Positions 40,123 through 48,251 of a DNA stretch of 64,000 nt are shown piece by piece (position 1 is the first letter of the stretch; every line of letters begins with the position of its first letter). The position numbers and the translations under genes are program-made. The notes beneath the pieces are model-generated. The model was not told where the DNA came from. It made no database searches and was given only the letters and a program-made list of their open reading frames with translations. The DNA lies in assembly GCA_045807125.1 (NCBI GenBank), contig JBJMHZ010000023.1, positions 41,575 to 105,574 of the forward strand, written 5' to 3'. The stretch comes from JBJMHZ01 sp045807125 (GTDB lineage Bacteria; Actinomycetota; Actinomycetes; JAWWOL01).

Positions 40123-41175
40123 ATGATCCGATTCATGCTGCCCGCAGCTCGCCACCGGCGCGCGGGCCACCCGCTCCGACGCGCTACCCCCCTGCTGATC
40201 GCGGCGGCCACCGCCACGGCCGTGCTCTCGACGGTCACCGCCGGCACCAGCTCCCCGGCCGCCGCCATGACCACCAAGGTCTCCGGCGCCTTCGCCAAGG
40301 ACGGCCCCTCGGGGCAGAGCGCGTTCGGGACCTGGCGCGCGCGCACCGACGGCCTCGCGATGGCCTTCGCCCCCGGCGGCAACTGGAGCGATCTCGAGCT
40401 CCCGTCGACCTGGGTCGGCTACTGGTCCACGTCGACCTTCCGCACCAAGATGATCATCAGCCTGCCGATGCTGCCCAAGAACGTGTCGTCATCGCTCGCC
40501 ACCGGCGCGACCGGCTCGTACGACGCGCACTTCCGCACCGCCGGCCAGCGCCTGGTCAACGCCGGGATGGGCAACGCGATCATCCGGCTCGGCTGGGAGC
40601 TCAACGGCGGCTGGTACCCGTGGGCCGCCAAGAGCAACCCGTCCGGCTACGCCGCCTACTACCGGCACATCGTCAACGCGATGCGGTCGGTGCCAGGCCA
40701 GTCGTTCAGGTTCGTCTGGAGCGTCTCCAACGGCTACTACGGCTGGGACCCGCGCACCGCGTGGCCGGGCGACTCGTACGTCAGCTACGTAGGCGTCGGC
40801 GTGTACGACGCATGGTGGCGCCACGCCGACGCCACGCCGGCCCAGCGCTGGAACGTCATCGTCAACTGCACCAGCTCGACCGCGCTCGGCGGGCTCGACT
40901 TCTGGACCCAGTTCGCCGCGAGCAAGAGCAAGCCGCTCGGGTTCCCCGAGTGGGGCCTGGTGAACAAGTACGCCGCCATGGCCGGCGGCTCGTACGGCGG
41001 TGGCGGCGGCGACGACCCGTACTTCATCCAGCAGATGTACAACTGGGTGCAGAACCACGACGTGGCGTGGGAGTCCTACTTCAACTCCGACGCCAACGAC
41101 GGCTACCACCGGATCGACGGCGGCCGCTACCCCAACGCGGCGGCCTCCTACCGCCAGCTGTTCGGCGGCGCCTGA
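40123..41175 (+). CDS. Secreted glycoside hydrolase family 26-like protein
   Basis: A 350-residue exported protein. A twin-Arg-containing N-region and hydrophobic stretch (PLLIAAATATAVLSTVTAG) end near SSPAAA, a signal-peptidase site. The catalytic acid/base is E159 in RLGWELNGGWYPWA (GH26 pattern around HExNGxW) and the nucleophile is E276 in GFPEWGLVN. It has a Gly-rich loop (GGSYGGGGGDDPYF) near the end. ATG at 40123 has GGAAGG six bases upstream. GH26 enzymes cut beta-mannan or beta-glucan links; the real substrate may be the island's own polysaccharide. A close paralogue is at 60493-61563. Confidence 0.85.
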   Translation: MIRFMLPAARHRRAGHPLRRATPLLIAAATATAVLSTVTAGTSSPAAAMTTKVSGAFAKDGPSGQSAFGTWRARTDGLAMAFAPGGNWSDLELPSTWVGYWSTSTFRTKMIISLPMLPKNVSSSLATGATGSYDAHFRTAGQRLVNAGMGNAIIRLGWELNGGWYPWAAKSNPSGYAAYYRHIVNAMRSVPGQSFRFVWSVSNGYYGWDPRTAWPGDSYVSYVGVGVYDAWWRHADATPAQRWNVIVNCTSSTALGGLDFWTQFAASKSKPLGFPEWGLVNKYAAMAGGSYGGGGGDDPYFIQQMYNWVQNHDVAWESYFNSDANDGYHRIDGGRYPNAAASYRQLFGGA

Positions 41176-41177
41176 TC

Positions 41178-41243
41178 ACCTCGGCCCGGCCGGTGTCGCC
41201 GCTGGACGCCCACGCGCCCGGCGGCGACACTGGCGCCCGAGGT
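41178..41243 (+). terminator. Stem-loop after the first GH26-like gene
   Basis: GTGTCGCCGC (41193-41202) pairs with GCGGCGACAC (41221-41230), and an outer ACCTCGG/CCGAGGT (41178-41184/41237-41243) can close the structure. It begins at the GH26 stop and ends 28 bases before the sulfotransferase gene. Confidence 0.55.
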
Positions 41244-41271
41244 CAATGAGCCGGCCACGTCGGCCGAGACT

Positions 41272-42156
41272 GTGTCGGTGGATGCGGTGCGATCGAGCGC
41301 GCGGCCGGTGGTCGGGTCACTGCGGCACAACGCCGCCGTGCGCGCCGTGGGCCTGCGCCTGTACCGCGCCAACGCGCGGCTGCGCCCGGGGCCGCCGCCG
41401 CGCGTCCTGGCCAACAGCCTGCCGAAGAGCGGCACGCACCTCGTCACCGCGCTGCTCGACCGGCTGCCGGACATGCGCTTCTCCGGTCACCACCTCACCG
41501 CGTACGACGTGGTGCGCGACGGCGCGCACGACTGGACGGCGCTGCGCCGCCGGCTCGCATCGGTGCGGACCGGGCAGTACGTCTCGGCGCACCTGCCGGC
41601 ATCGCCCGAGCTCTTCGCGCTCCTCGGCGAGCTCGGCTACCGCTGCCTGTTCGCGGTCCGCGACCCGCGCGATGCCGCGGTATCCGACATGCACTACATC
41701 CTGCGGTTCCCCTACCACCCGCTGCACGAGCGGCTGCGCGCGATGGCCAGCGACGACGAGCGGCTGACGGCGGTCATCACCGGGATGGCCGGCGAGCGGG
41801 CCGGGGTGCCGTTGCTCGAGTCGATGCCCGACCGGCTGGACGCCTACCTCGGCTGGCTCGACGCGCCGGCCACCCGCGTGATCCGGTTCGAGCGCCTGGT
41901 CGGCTCCCGGGGCGGCGGCGACGACGCGTCGCAGCTGGCCGAGATCCGCGACATCGCCGGCCACGTCGGGCGGCCGCTGACCGGCGCCCAGGTCGCCGAG
42001 GTCGCGGCCGCGGTGTGGTCGCCGAGCAGCTCGACGTTCCGGCGCGGCGCGATCGGCGACTGGACCGGCTGCTTCACCGCCGAGCACCGGGCGCTGGTGG
42101 CCCGGCTGGCCGGGCGGCAGCTCGGCGCCCTCGGGTACGAGGTCGAGCCGCGGTGA
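41272..42156 (+). CDS. Sulfotransferase (cytosolic/aryl type)
   Basis: A 294-residue PAPS-dependent sulfotransferase. The 5'-phosphosulfate loop is LANSLPKSGTHLV (~45-57), the 3'-phosphate site is FAVRDPRDAAVS (~126-137), and the C-terminal motif FRRGAIGDWTGCFT matches RKGxxGDWKNxFT of the Sulfotransfer_1 family. It should move sulfate onto a hydroxyl of a sugar or lipid. GTG start; no strong ribosome site. Its stop overlaps the next GTG by four bases. It is a different family from the one at 55598-56560. Confidence 0.85.
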   Translation: MSVDAVRSSARPVVGSLRHNAAVRAVGLRLYRANARLRPGPPPRVLANSLPKSGTHLVTALLDRLPDMRFSGHHLTAYDVVRDGAHDWTALRRRLASVRTGQYVSAHLPASPELFALLGELGYRCLFAVRDPRDAAVSDMHYILRFPYHPLHERLRAMASDDERLTAVITGMAGERAGVPLLESMPDRLDAYLGWLDAPATRVIRFERLVGSRGGGDDASQLAEIRDIAGHVGRPLTGAQVAEVAAAVWSPSSSTFRRGAIGDWTGCFTAEHRALVARLAGRQLGALGYEVEPR

Positions 42157-43262
42157 GCGACGCCCCGCTCGTCACCGTCGTGGTGCCGGCCCGCAACGAG
42201 GAGCGCTCGATCGCCCGTTGCCTCGACTCGGTGCTGGGCCAGACCGGGCCCGACCTCGAGGTGCTGGTCGTCGACGGGGACTCCGACGACGCGACGCTCG
42301 ACGTCGTGCGCGAGCGCGCCGCGCGCGATCCGCGGGTGCGGGTCCTCCGCAATCCCCGCCGCGTCATCCCGGCAGCGCTCAACGTCGGGCTGGCCGCCGC
42401 CCGGGGCCGCTGGCTCGTCCGGGTCGATGCGCACTCGACCGTGCCGCCGCACTACGTCGAGACCGTCGTCGGGCACCTCGCGACCGGGCGCTGGGGGGGC
42501 GTCGGCGGCCGCAAGGACGCGGTGTCCGCCACGACGGTGGGCCGCGCCGTCGCCGCCGCCCTCGGCTCGCCCTTCGGCGTCGGCAACTCGCACTACCACC
42601 ACGCGACCGAGGCGCGCGAGGTCGACCACGTGCCGTTCGGCGCCTACCCGGTCGCGCTCTGCCGGGCCGTCGGCGGATGGGACGAGGCGATCACCACCAA
42701 CGAGGACTACGAGTTCGACTACCGCGTCCGGCTCGCCGGGGGACGGCTGCTGCTCGACCCGTCGCTGCGCATCGCCTGGGAGTGCCGGGAGACGCTGCCG
42801 GCGCTGGCCGGGCAGTACTGGCGCTACGGCAAGGGCAAGGCCGCGGTCGCCCGCAAGCACCCGCGGTCGCTCCGGCCGCGCCACCTCGCGGCGCCGCTCC
42901 TCGTCGCGGCGGCCGTCGCGGCGGCGGCGACGGCAGCCGCAGCCCCGCGCCGGCCGGGCCTGCCGGCGCTGGGCGCGCTGGCCACGGCGTACGGCGGCGT
43001 GCTGGCGCTGGGCACGGCCCACGCCTCACGCACGCTGACCGACCGGCGCGCCAGGCGCTGGTTGCCGGCCGCGCTCGCCACGATGCACCTCGCGTGGGGA
43101 GCCGGGTTCTGGGCCGGCCTCCTCACGGGCGCCGGCCGCCAGCGCGAGGATCAGCCCGGCGAGGAGGCCCAGCAGCGGGGTGAGCCGGTACTCGTTCAGG
43201 ATCGACTCGACCATCCCCTTGGCGAGGAGGCCGACCAGCACGGCCCCGGCCATCGCGGCTAG
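42153..43262 (+). CDS. Glycosyltransferase family 2 (ExoA-like)
   Basis: A 369-residue GT-A glycosyltransferase. The nucleotide-sugar half begins TVVVPARNEERSIARCL and has the DxD-type RVDAHST (~90-96) and the acceptor/catalytic NEDYEFDYRVR. Hydrophobic segments at ~250-270, ~275-295 and ~310-335 place it in the membrane, as in succinoglycan ExoA. GTG overlaps the sulfotransferase stop. The last ~45 residues, after FWAGLLTG, are charged and overlap the end of the convergent polymerase gene by 237 bases, so the true tail is odd. Confidence 0.82.
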   Translation: MSDAPLVTVVVPARNEERSIARCLDSVLGQTGPDLEVLVVDGDSDDATLDVVRERAARDPRVRVLRNPRRVIPAALNVGLAAARGRWLVRVDAHSTVPPHYVETVVGHLATGRWGGVGGRKDAVSATTVGRAVAAALGSPFGVGNSHYHHATEAREVDHVPFGAYPVALCRAVGGWDEAITTNEDYEFDYRVRLAGGRLLLDPSLRIAWECRETLPALAGQYWRYGKGKAAVARKHPRSLRPRHLAAPLLVAAAVAAAATAAAAPRRPGLPALGALATAYGGVLALGTAHASRTLTDRRARRWLPAALATMHLAWGAGFWAGLLTGAGRQREDQPGEEAQQRGEPVLVQDRLDHPLGEEADQHGPGHRG

Positions 43263-44522
43263 GAGCGCCGCGGCGTCCGGGCCGGCCCTCGTCCAGGCCC
43301 GCCACGCGGCCACGAGCGTGCCCGCAACGGCGCCGGCGAAGAGCAGCAGGCCGACGATCCCCGACCGCAGCAGCAGGTCGAGCCCGATGTTGTTGGTCAG
43401 GTCGTAGTCGATGAACGTGCCCGTGCCGACGTCGTAGTGGACGAACGTCCGGCCGACGCCCCAGCCGATGACCGGCCGCTCGGCGATCAGCGGGCGGGCC
43501 ACGGCCCACTCGTTGTACCGGGACTCCACCGAGCCCTGCCGGTAGGTGGGGTCGATCGCCTGCGCCGTGAGGTCGAGGAAGGGCACCGACGCGGCGACCG
43601 ACGGCGCCGGCCCCCCGGACAGCGACCGGGCGAAGACCGGCCCGGCGACCACCGCGGCGAGGCACATCCCGACGACCAGCAGGTCGCCGCCGCGGGCTAC
43701 GAACCGGCGCCGCCGCGGCCAGCACAGCACCAGGAGGAAGGCCACCAGCGCGACGGCGAGCCCCAGCCGGGCGGCGCGCTGGGGCGAGGCCAGGTGCGCC
43801 AGCACGAGCATGGCGCTGGCCGCGAGGACGGTGGGCCGCCGCCGCGGCCGGGTCGTCTCCATCGCGAGCCCGAGCAGGCCGAGCGACGGGAAGAGCGTCG
43901 CCGCGTCGGACCCCATCTCGCCGAAATCGAGCAGCGGCAGGCGCGGCAGCGCCGTGCCGGTGATCCGCACGTGGGTCTCGGCGAGGACGAACATCACCGC
44001 GGCTAGCGCGCCGGCGAAGCGCAGGAAGCGCGGCAGGCCGCGGTCGGCGAGCCACTGCCTGACCGGCACTCCGGCGGCCAGCACGATCATGCCGCCGGCC
44101 TCGAGCAGCAGCATCGCCCGCGCCGTGACGAGGTGCCGGTCGTACCCCTGCAGCAGCCCGGCGACGGAGGCGGCGAGGTACCACGCGAAGAAGGCCCACC
44201 ACCAGGCCGCCGCCTGCTCGCCGCGGCGTGGCCGGCCGGGCGCCAGCGCCCTGGCGAGCAGGCCGAGGCCGGTCAGGATCTGGGTGAGCCGGAAGCTCTG
44301 CCCGTGCACGTACGGGTGGAAGATGCTGGGCAACTGGGTCGCCTCGGTACTGGCGTAGATCGCCGCGTCCAGCAGCAGCGCGCCGAGGACGGCGAGGACG
44401 ACGGCGACCCGCCGCCCCTGGCGCTCCCAGCGCAGGAAGACCGCGAGGACGACCGCTGCGGCGGCTGCGCCCTCGAGCAGCGGCAGGTGCCCGAGCAGCT
44501 GCCCGTACACGCGGAGGATCAT
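43026..44522 (-). CDS. O-antigen ligase/polymerase-like membrane protein
   Basis: A 498-residue polytopic protein with about ten or more hydrophobic helices. The large external loop with PTYRQGSVESRYNEWAVA, then IGWGVGRTFVHYD and TNNIGLDLLLRSGIVG fits the Wzy_C/O-antigen ligase family, which polymerises or transfers lipid-linked glycans. Its ATG overlaps the stop of the GT4 gene by four bases (ATGA). The C-terminal ~60 residues overlap the convergent GT2 gene. Could be polymerase or ligase; sequence alone does not separate these. Confidence 0.75.
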   Translation of the reverse strand: MILRVYGQLLGHLPLLEGAAAAAVVLAVFLRWERQGRRVAVVLAVLGALLLDAAIYASTEATQLPSIFHPYVHGQSFRLTQILTGLGLLARALAPGRPRRGEQAAAWWWAFFAWYLAASVAGLLQGYDRHLVTARAMLLLEAGGMIVLAAGVPVRQWLADRGLPRFLRFAGALAAVMFVLAETHVRITGTALPRLPLLDFGEMGSDAATLFPSLGLLGLAMETTRPRRRPTVLAASAMLVLAHLASPQRAARLGLAVALVAFLLVLCWPRRRRFVARGGDLLVVGMCLAAVVAGPVFARSLSGGPAPSVAASVPFLDLTAQAIDPTYRQGSVESRYNEWAVARPLIAERPVIGWGVGRTFVHYDVGTGTFIDYDLTNNIGLDLLLRSGIVGLLLFAGAVAGTLVAAWRAWTRAGPDAAALLAAMAGAVLVGLLAKGMVESILNEYRLTPLLGLLAGLILALAAGAREEAGPEPGSPREVHRGERGRQPAPGAPVGQRA

Positions 44523-45676
44523 GCCGTGACCCGCTGCAGCAACGGCGCGAGCACCGCGTCCCACGAGTAGCGCTCGGCCACGGCCCGGTGGCCGGCCGCG
44601 CCCAGGCGGGCGGCCGCGTCGGGGTCGGCGAGCAGCGAGACGATCAGCGCCGCCATCCTGGCGGGCTCGTCGGCGACCAGCGCGCCCTGCCCGACGAGGT
44701 CGTCCAGCCCGGCCAGCCCGACCGACGTGCCGACGACCGGGCGGCCGGCGTCGAGCGCCTCCAGCACCTTCAGGCGGGTGCCGCCGCCGGCCAGCAGCGG
44801 CGCGACGCAGACCCTCGCCGCCGCGAGGTACGGCCGGACGTCGGGCACGGTTCCGGTCACCTGCACAGTGTCGCCCGCCTCGCCAGCGAGCGCGCGGACC
44901 GCGGGGGTGGGGTCCTTGCCGACGAGGAGCAGGCGCGCGCCGGGCTGCCCGGCGGCGACGGCCGGCCAGACCTCGCGGACGAACCAGCGGGCGGCGTCGG
45001 CGTTGGGCTGCCATCGAAGGAGCGCGGCGAAGACGACGACGGGCTCCGCCGCCGGCGGCAGGGCCGGTCCCGGGTCCCAGCCGTTGGGGCAGACCAGCAG
45101 CTCGCGGGGCCGGGACGGCAGGTCGGCGGCGTCCCGCGCGCTGACCGTCACCACGACGTCGGCGGCGGCGAGCGCCCGGCGCTCCAGCCGGCGCAGCAGC
45201 CCCGCCTCGACGGCGGCGAGGCCGGCCCGCGCCGACCGCCCGCTGCGCGCGAAGCTCGCCGCCAGCGCCGAGTCGACGTTGTGCAGGTCCAGCACCCGCA
45301 GGCGGGCAGCGCCGCCCCTGCCGGCCGCGAGGTACGGGCCGAGCTGGCCGTGCTCGACCTGGAGCAGGTCGGTGGGCGCCTCGGCGACCGCGGCGCGGAC
45401 GAGCGCGGCCAGCCGGTCGCTCCAGAAGCGCCCGGCCGACCCGCTGCCGGTCCGCAGCCCGCCGCGCAGGGTCGCCGGCCAGCTGCGGTCGAGCGGGACG
45501 GTCCGCAGCTCGACGCCGATCGCCTCGTACGGGGCCCGGTCGACCGGCTCGCTCTCGAAGGCGCAGACGACCACCTCGCCGGCGGCGGCGAGCCGGCGCA
45601 CGACCGCGGACGAGCGCAGCTTGCCGCCGTCGTCGGCCGGCAGCGGCGGGAACTTGTCGACGACCACCGCCCGCAC
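44519..45676 (-). CDS. Glycosyltransferase family 4
   Basis: A 385-residue GT-B glycosyltransferase. N-terminal acceptor part starts FPPLPADDGGKLRSSAVV (~9-26); the C-terminal nucleotide part has FAALLRWQPNADAARW, LLVGKDPTP, and PLLAGGGTRLKVLEALDAGRPVV with the GT4 EX7E-like element. GTG start, three bases after the previous gene. Part of the minus-strand operon that begins with the nucleotidyltransferase at 48201. Confidence 0.85.
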   Translation of the reverse strand: MRAVVVDKFPPLPADDGGKLRSSAVVRRLAAAGEVVVCAFESEPVDRAPYEAIGVELRTVPLDRSWPATLRGGLRTGSGSAGRFWSDRLAALVRAAVAEAPTDLLQVEHGQLGPYLAAGRGGAARLRVLDLHNVDSALAASFARSGRSARAGLAAVEAGLLRRLERRALAAADVVVTVSARDAADLPSRPRELLVCPNGWDPGPALPPAAEPVVVFAALLRWQPNADAARWFVREVWPAVAAGQPGARLLLVGKDPTPAVRALAGEAGDTVQVTGTVPDVRPYLAAARVCVAPLLAGGGTRLKVLEALDAGRPVVGTSVGLAGLDDLVGQGALVADEPARMAALIVSLLADPDAAARLGAAGHRAVAERYSWDAVLAPLLQRVTA

Positions 45677-45679
45677 GGC

Positions 45680-46867
45680 TCAGCTCCCGGTGCCGACGGG
45701 GGACGCGGGAGGCACGGGGTGCGCGGCTGCCCTGCCGAGCGTCCCGTCGACCGTGCCGTCGAGCGCCGCGGCGACATGGCGCGCGTGCACGGACGGGTCG
45801 AACCGGTGGGCGCCGGCGAGCGCCCCCGCGGCGAGGCGCTCGTGCAGGGCCGGGTCGCCGAGCAGCCGGTGCAGCCGGGCCACCAGCGCCGGCACGTCGC
45901 CCGGCGGGTAGAGCAGGCCGTCGACGCCGTCCCTGACGATCTCCGGCAGGCCGCCGGTGCCCGCCGCGACGACGGGGACGCCGCTCATCAGCGCCTCGGC
46001 CGCGACCCGACCCCACGGCTCGCGGCGCGACGGCACGACGAGCACGTCGACGCCGGCGAGGAGCTCCCACGGCGACGGCACGGCGCCGACGAACCGCACC
46101 CGGCCGGGCGCCTCCGCCTCCGCGAGCGCCGCGAGCTCGCCGGCGTACGAGGCCGGCGCGAGGTGCGGCGCGCCGGCGACGAGGAAGTCGGCGTCGACCG
46201 ACCCCGCCGCGTGGCAGACGTCCTCGACGCCCTTGCGCGGGTCGAGCCGGCCGAGGTAGCCGACGAGCGGCCGCCGCCCGGCGAGCGGGCGCCGCGGCGG
46301 CCACGACTCCGGTGCCTCGACCGGCTCCGGGATCGTGACGACGCGCGGGTGCCGGATCGCCCCGGTGACCGCGCGGCTGATCGAGAGCAGCGTCGGCACG
46401 GAGCGACCCGCGGCCTCGAGCACCCGGCGGCCGGGGCCCGGGTCGACGATCTCGCGCAGGTACCACAGCGGCGGCACGCCGGCGAGGCGCCCGGCGAGCG
46501 CGACCACGAGGTGGCTCGGCAACGAGTTGGAGAGCACCGCCGTCGCACCGGCGGAGCGGAGCAGCCGCGACAGCCGCAGCCCGTTGCGCGCGGTGTCCCG
46601 CACGGACGAGGCCATGCCGGTGACGCGGTAGCGCTTCGTCCCGCCGGACTTGTCGCTGATCCCGGCGATGGTCCGCCACGCCACGAGGTCGAGGGGGACG
46701 CCGAGCTCGCCCGCCCTGGCGGCGAGCGGCCCGGGCGGGCAGGTCAGCAGCACCTCCCAGCCGTGCGCGGGCAGCCGGGTCGCGAGCGCGAGCAGGCTCA
46801 GCTCCGCGCCGCCGAGGATGCGGCCGGCGGACATGACGACGAGGCGGCGCCGGCCGTGGGACGTCAC
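45680..46867 (-). CDS. Glycosyltransferase family 4
   Basis: A 395-residue GT-B enzyme. MSAGRILGGAELSLLALA near the start is the acceptor-side loop; GYLGRLDPRKGVEDVCHA, VVPSRREPWGRVAAEALMSGVPVVA and GGLPEIVRDGVDGLLYPPGD are the GT4 nucleotide-sugar motifs, with both acids of the EX7E pair. GTG overlaps the nucleotidyltransferase stop by four bases (GTGA), so the two are translationally coupled. The acceptor is unknown: polysaccharide or, less likely, the lasso peptide phosphate. Confidence 0.85.
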   Translation of the reverse strand: MTSHGRRRLVVMSAGRILGGAELSLLALATRLPAHGWEVLLTCPPGPLAARAGELGVPLDLVAWRTIAGISDKSGGTKRYRVTGMASSVRDTARNGLRLSRLLRSAGATAVLSNSLPSHLVVALAGRLAGVPPLWYLREIVDPGPGRRVLEAAGRSVPTLLSISRAVTGAIRHPRVVTIPEPVEAPESWPPRRPLAGRRPLVGYLGRLDPRKGVEDVCHAAGSVDADFLVAGAPHLAPASYAGELAALAEAEAPGRVRFVGAVPSPWELLAGVDVLVVPSRREPWGRVAAEALMSGVPVVAAGTGGLPEIVRDGVDGLLYPPGDVPALVARLHRLLGDPALHERLAAGALAGAHRFDPSVHARHVAAALDGTVDGTLGRAAAHPVPPASPVGTGS

Positions 46868-48201
46868 CGGCCGCCCCCGGCCGGGCCGGCCACCGACGAC
46901 AGGAACGCCTCCCGGGTGACGCCGTCGCCGCTCTGCTCGTACAGCGGCGACGAGCGCGGCCGCTTGCTCGCCGGGCGGAGCAGCTCGTAGGCGTTGCGCG
47001 GCCGCAGCTCGCGCACCCGCGACGCCAGCTCTGCCGCGGTGGCGGCCGAGGTCGACCGTGCCGAGCGGGCCAGCATCCGGGCCGGCGAGCCACGGTCGCT
47101 CGCCCGCTCCGCCGGCCAGATCCGGTCGACGGCCGCCGCGACCGCGCCGGCCGGGCGCCCGAGCAGCCGGCGGACGACCCACGCCGGCACGGGGGCGCCG
47201 AGCACGTGCCTGGCGCGCGCCAGGAGCAGGCCGACCGGCACCGCGACCCGCCACTCGACGGCGCGCTCCACGACCTCGTCCCACGGCGGTGCGTCGACCC
47301 TGATGCAGCGGTCCAGGTCGGTCAGCCAGACGAGGCGGTGGCCGCCCTCCATCGCCGCGTGCAGGCACAGGTGCACCAGCGTGTCGACCGCGTCGAAGGT
47401 CAGCAGCGACAGCCCGGCCGCGGTGACCGGCCGGGCGCGCCGGACGGCGCCGGCGACGTCGACGGCGAACTGGTCGCGCAGCGCCCCGCCGAACAGCAGC
47501 GCCCAGTGCAGGTCGACCGGCGTGCCGCACCAGCCGCGCAGCGCGACCTCGCCGGCGCGGTGGGCCGCGAGGAATCCCCAGTTGCGGTCGACCTCGGTGC
47601 AGCCGGCCGCGGTCAGCGCGTCGACGGCGGCGGCGAACCCGGCGGCGGGGACGAGGATGTCGACGTCGGTGTACGCGCGCAGCCCGGCGGCCCCGTAGTA
47701 GCGCTCGGCGAGGACCGGCCCCTTGAGGACGAGCCACCGGTCGGCGATGCCGTCGATACCGGCGAGGCCGGCGAGGCCGTCGAGCACCGCGGCGGCCCGC
47801 CGCAGGTCGGCGAGCACGGCGAGCTCGCGCCGGACCGACGCGACGTAGTCCTCCTCCAGCACGCCCACCACGTCGGCCGGCCCGTCGCCGCCGAGCGCGT
47901 CGAGGAGGAGCCCGCCGACCCGGTGCCACCGGGCGGCCACGGCGAGCCGCGGCACGTCCCGCGGGGACCGGCCGGCCAGCAGCCGCTGCACCTCGCGGGC
48001 GGCGGCGGCCCGGTCGGCGGCGGCGCTCGCGACGAGCACCCGGCCGGTCAGGGTCGTGGCACGGCGGCGCCCGGCGCGGGCGGCGAGCCCGGCGCGCACG
48101 GTGATCTGGCCGTTAGCGGCCCCGTGGTCCGGGCGCTGACGGATAATGCCATCACCGTCCGCGACGGGCGCGGCCTCTCCCACGCTCCTCATGGCAGCCA
48201 T
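46864..48201 (-). CDS. Nucleotidyltransferase family protein (lasso-cluster N type)
   Basis: A 445-residue protein of the NTP_transf_5 group. The core is WLVLKGPVLAERYYGAAGL then RAYTDVDILVP (about 155-183), with the metal-binding DxD (TDVDIL), and downstream VDLHWALLFGG and HLCLHAAMEGG. Such genes go with HprK-like kinases in the paeninodin and pseudomycoidin lasso clusters, where the pair decorates the C terminus of the peptide. Here it is divergent from the kinase by 50 bases and coupled to two glycosyltransferase genes. The first ~45 residues are not family-like and have no ribosome site, so a later start is likely. Confidence 0.75.
   Translation of the reverse strand: MAAMRSVGEAAPVADGDGIIRQRPDHGAANGQITVRAGLAARAGRRRATTLTGRVLVASAAADRAAAAREVQRLLAGRSPRDVPRLAVAARWHRVGGLLLDALGGDGPADVVGVLEEDYVASVRRELAVLADLRRAAAVLDGLAGLAGIDGIADRWLVLKGPVLAERYYGAAGLRAYTDVDILVPAAGFAAAVDALTAAGCTEVDRNWGFLAAHRAGEVALRGWCGTPVDLHWALLFGGALRDQFAVDVAGAVRRARPVTAAGLSLLTFDAVDTLVHLCLHAAMEGGHRLVWLTDLDRCIRVDAPPWDEVVERAVEWRVAVPVGLLLARARHVLGAPVPAWVVRRLLGRPAGAVAAAVDRIWPAERASDRGSPARMLARSARSTSAATAAELASRVRELRPRNAYELLRPASKRPRSSPLYEQSGDGVTREAFLSSVAGPAGGGR
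48142..48147 (+). promoter_or_regulatory. Possible -10 for the lasso kinase-B2-exporter-B1 operon
   Basis: GATAAT is the only AT-rich -10-like hexamer upstream of the kinase; it would give a leader of ~100 bases. No good -35. It lies inside the uncertain 5' end of the divergent nucleotidyltransferase. Confidence 0.3.
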
Positions 48202-48251
48202 CGTAGGGACGAGATCGCGCGGGCGGGGCGCGCATCGGAAGGGAGACCCGG

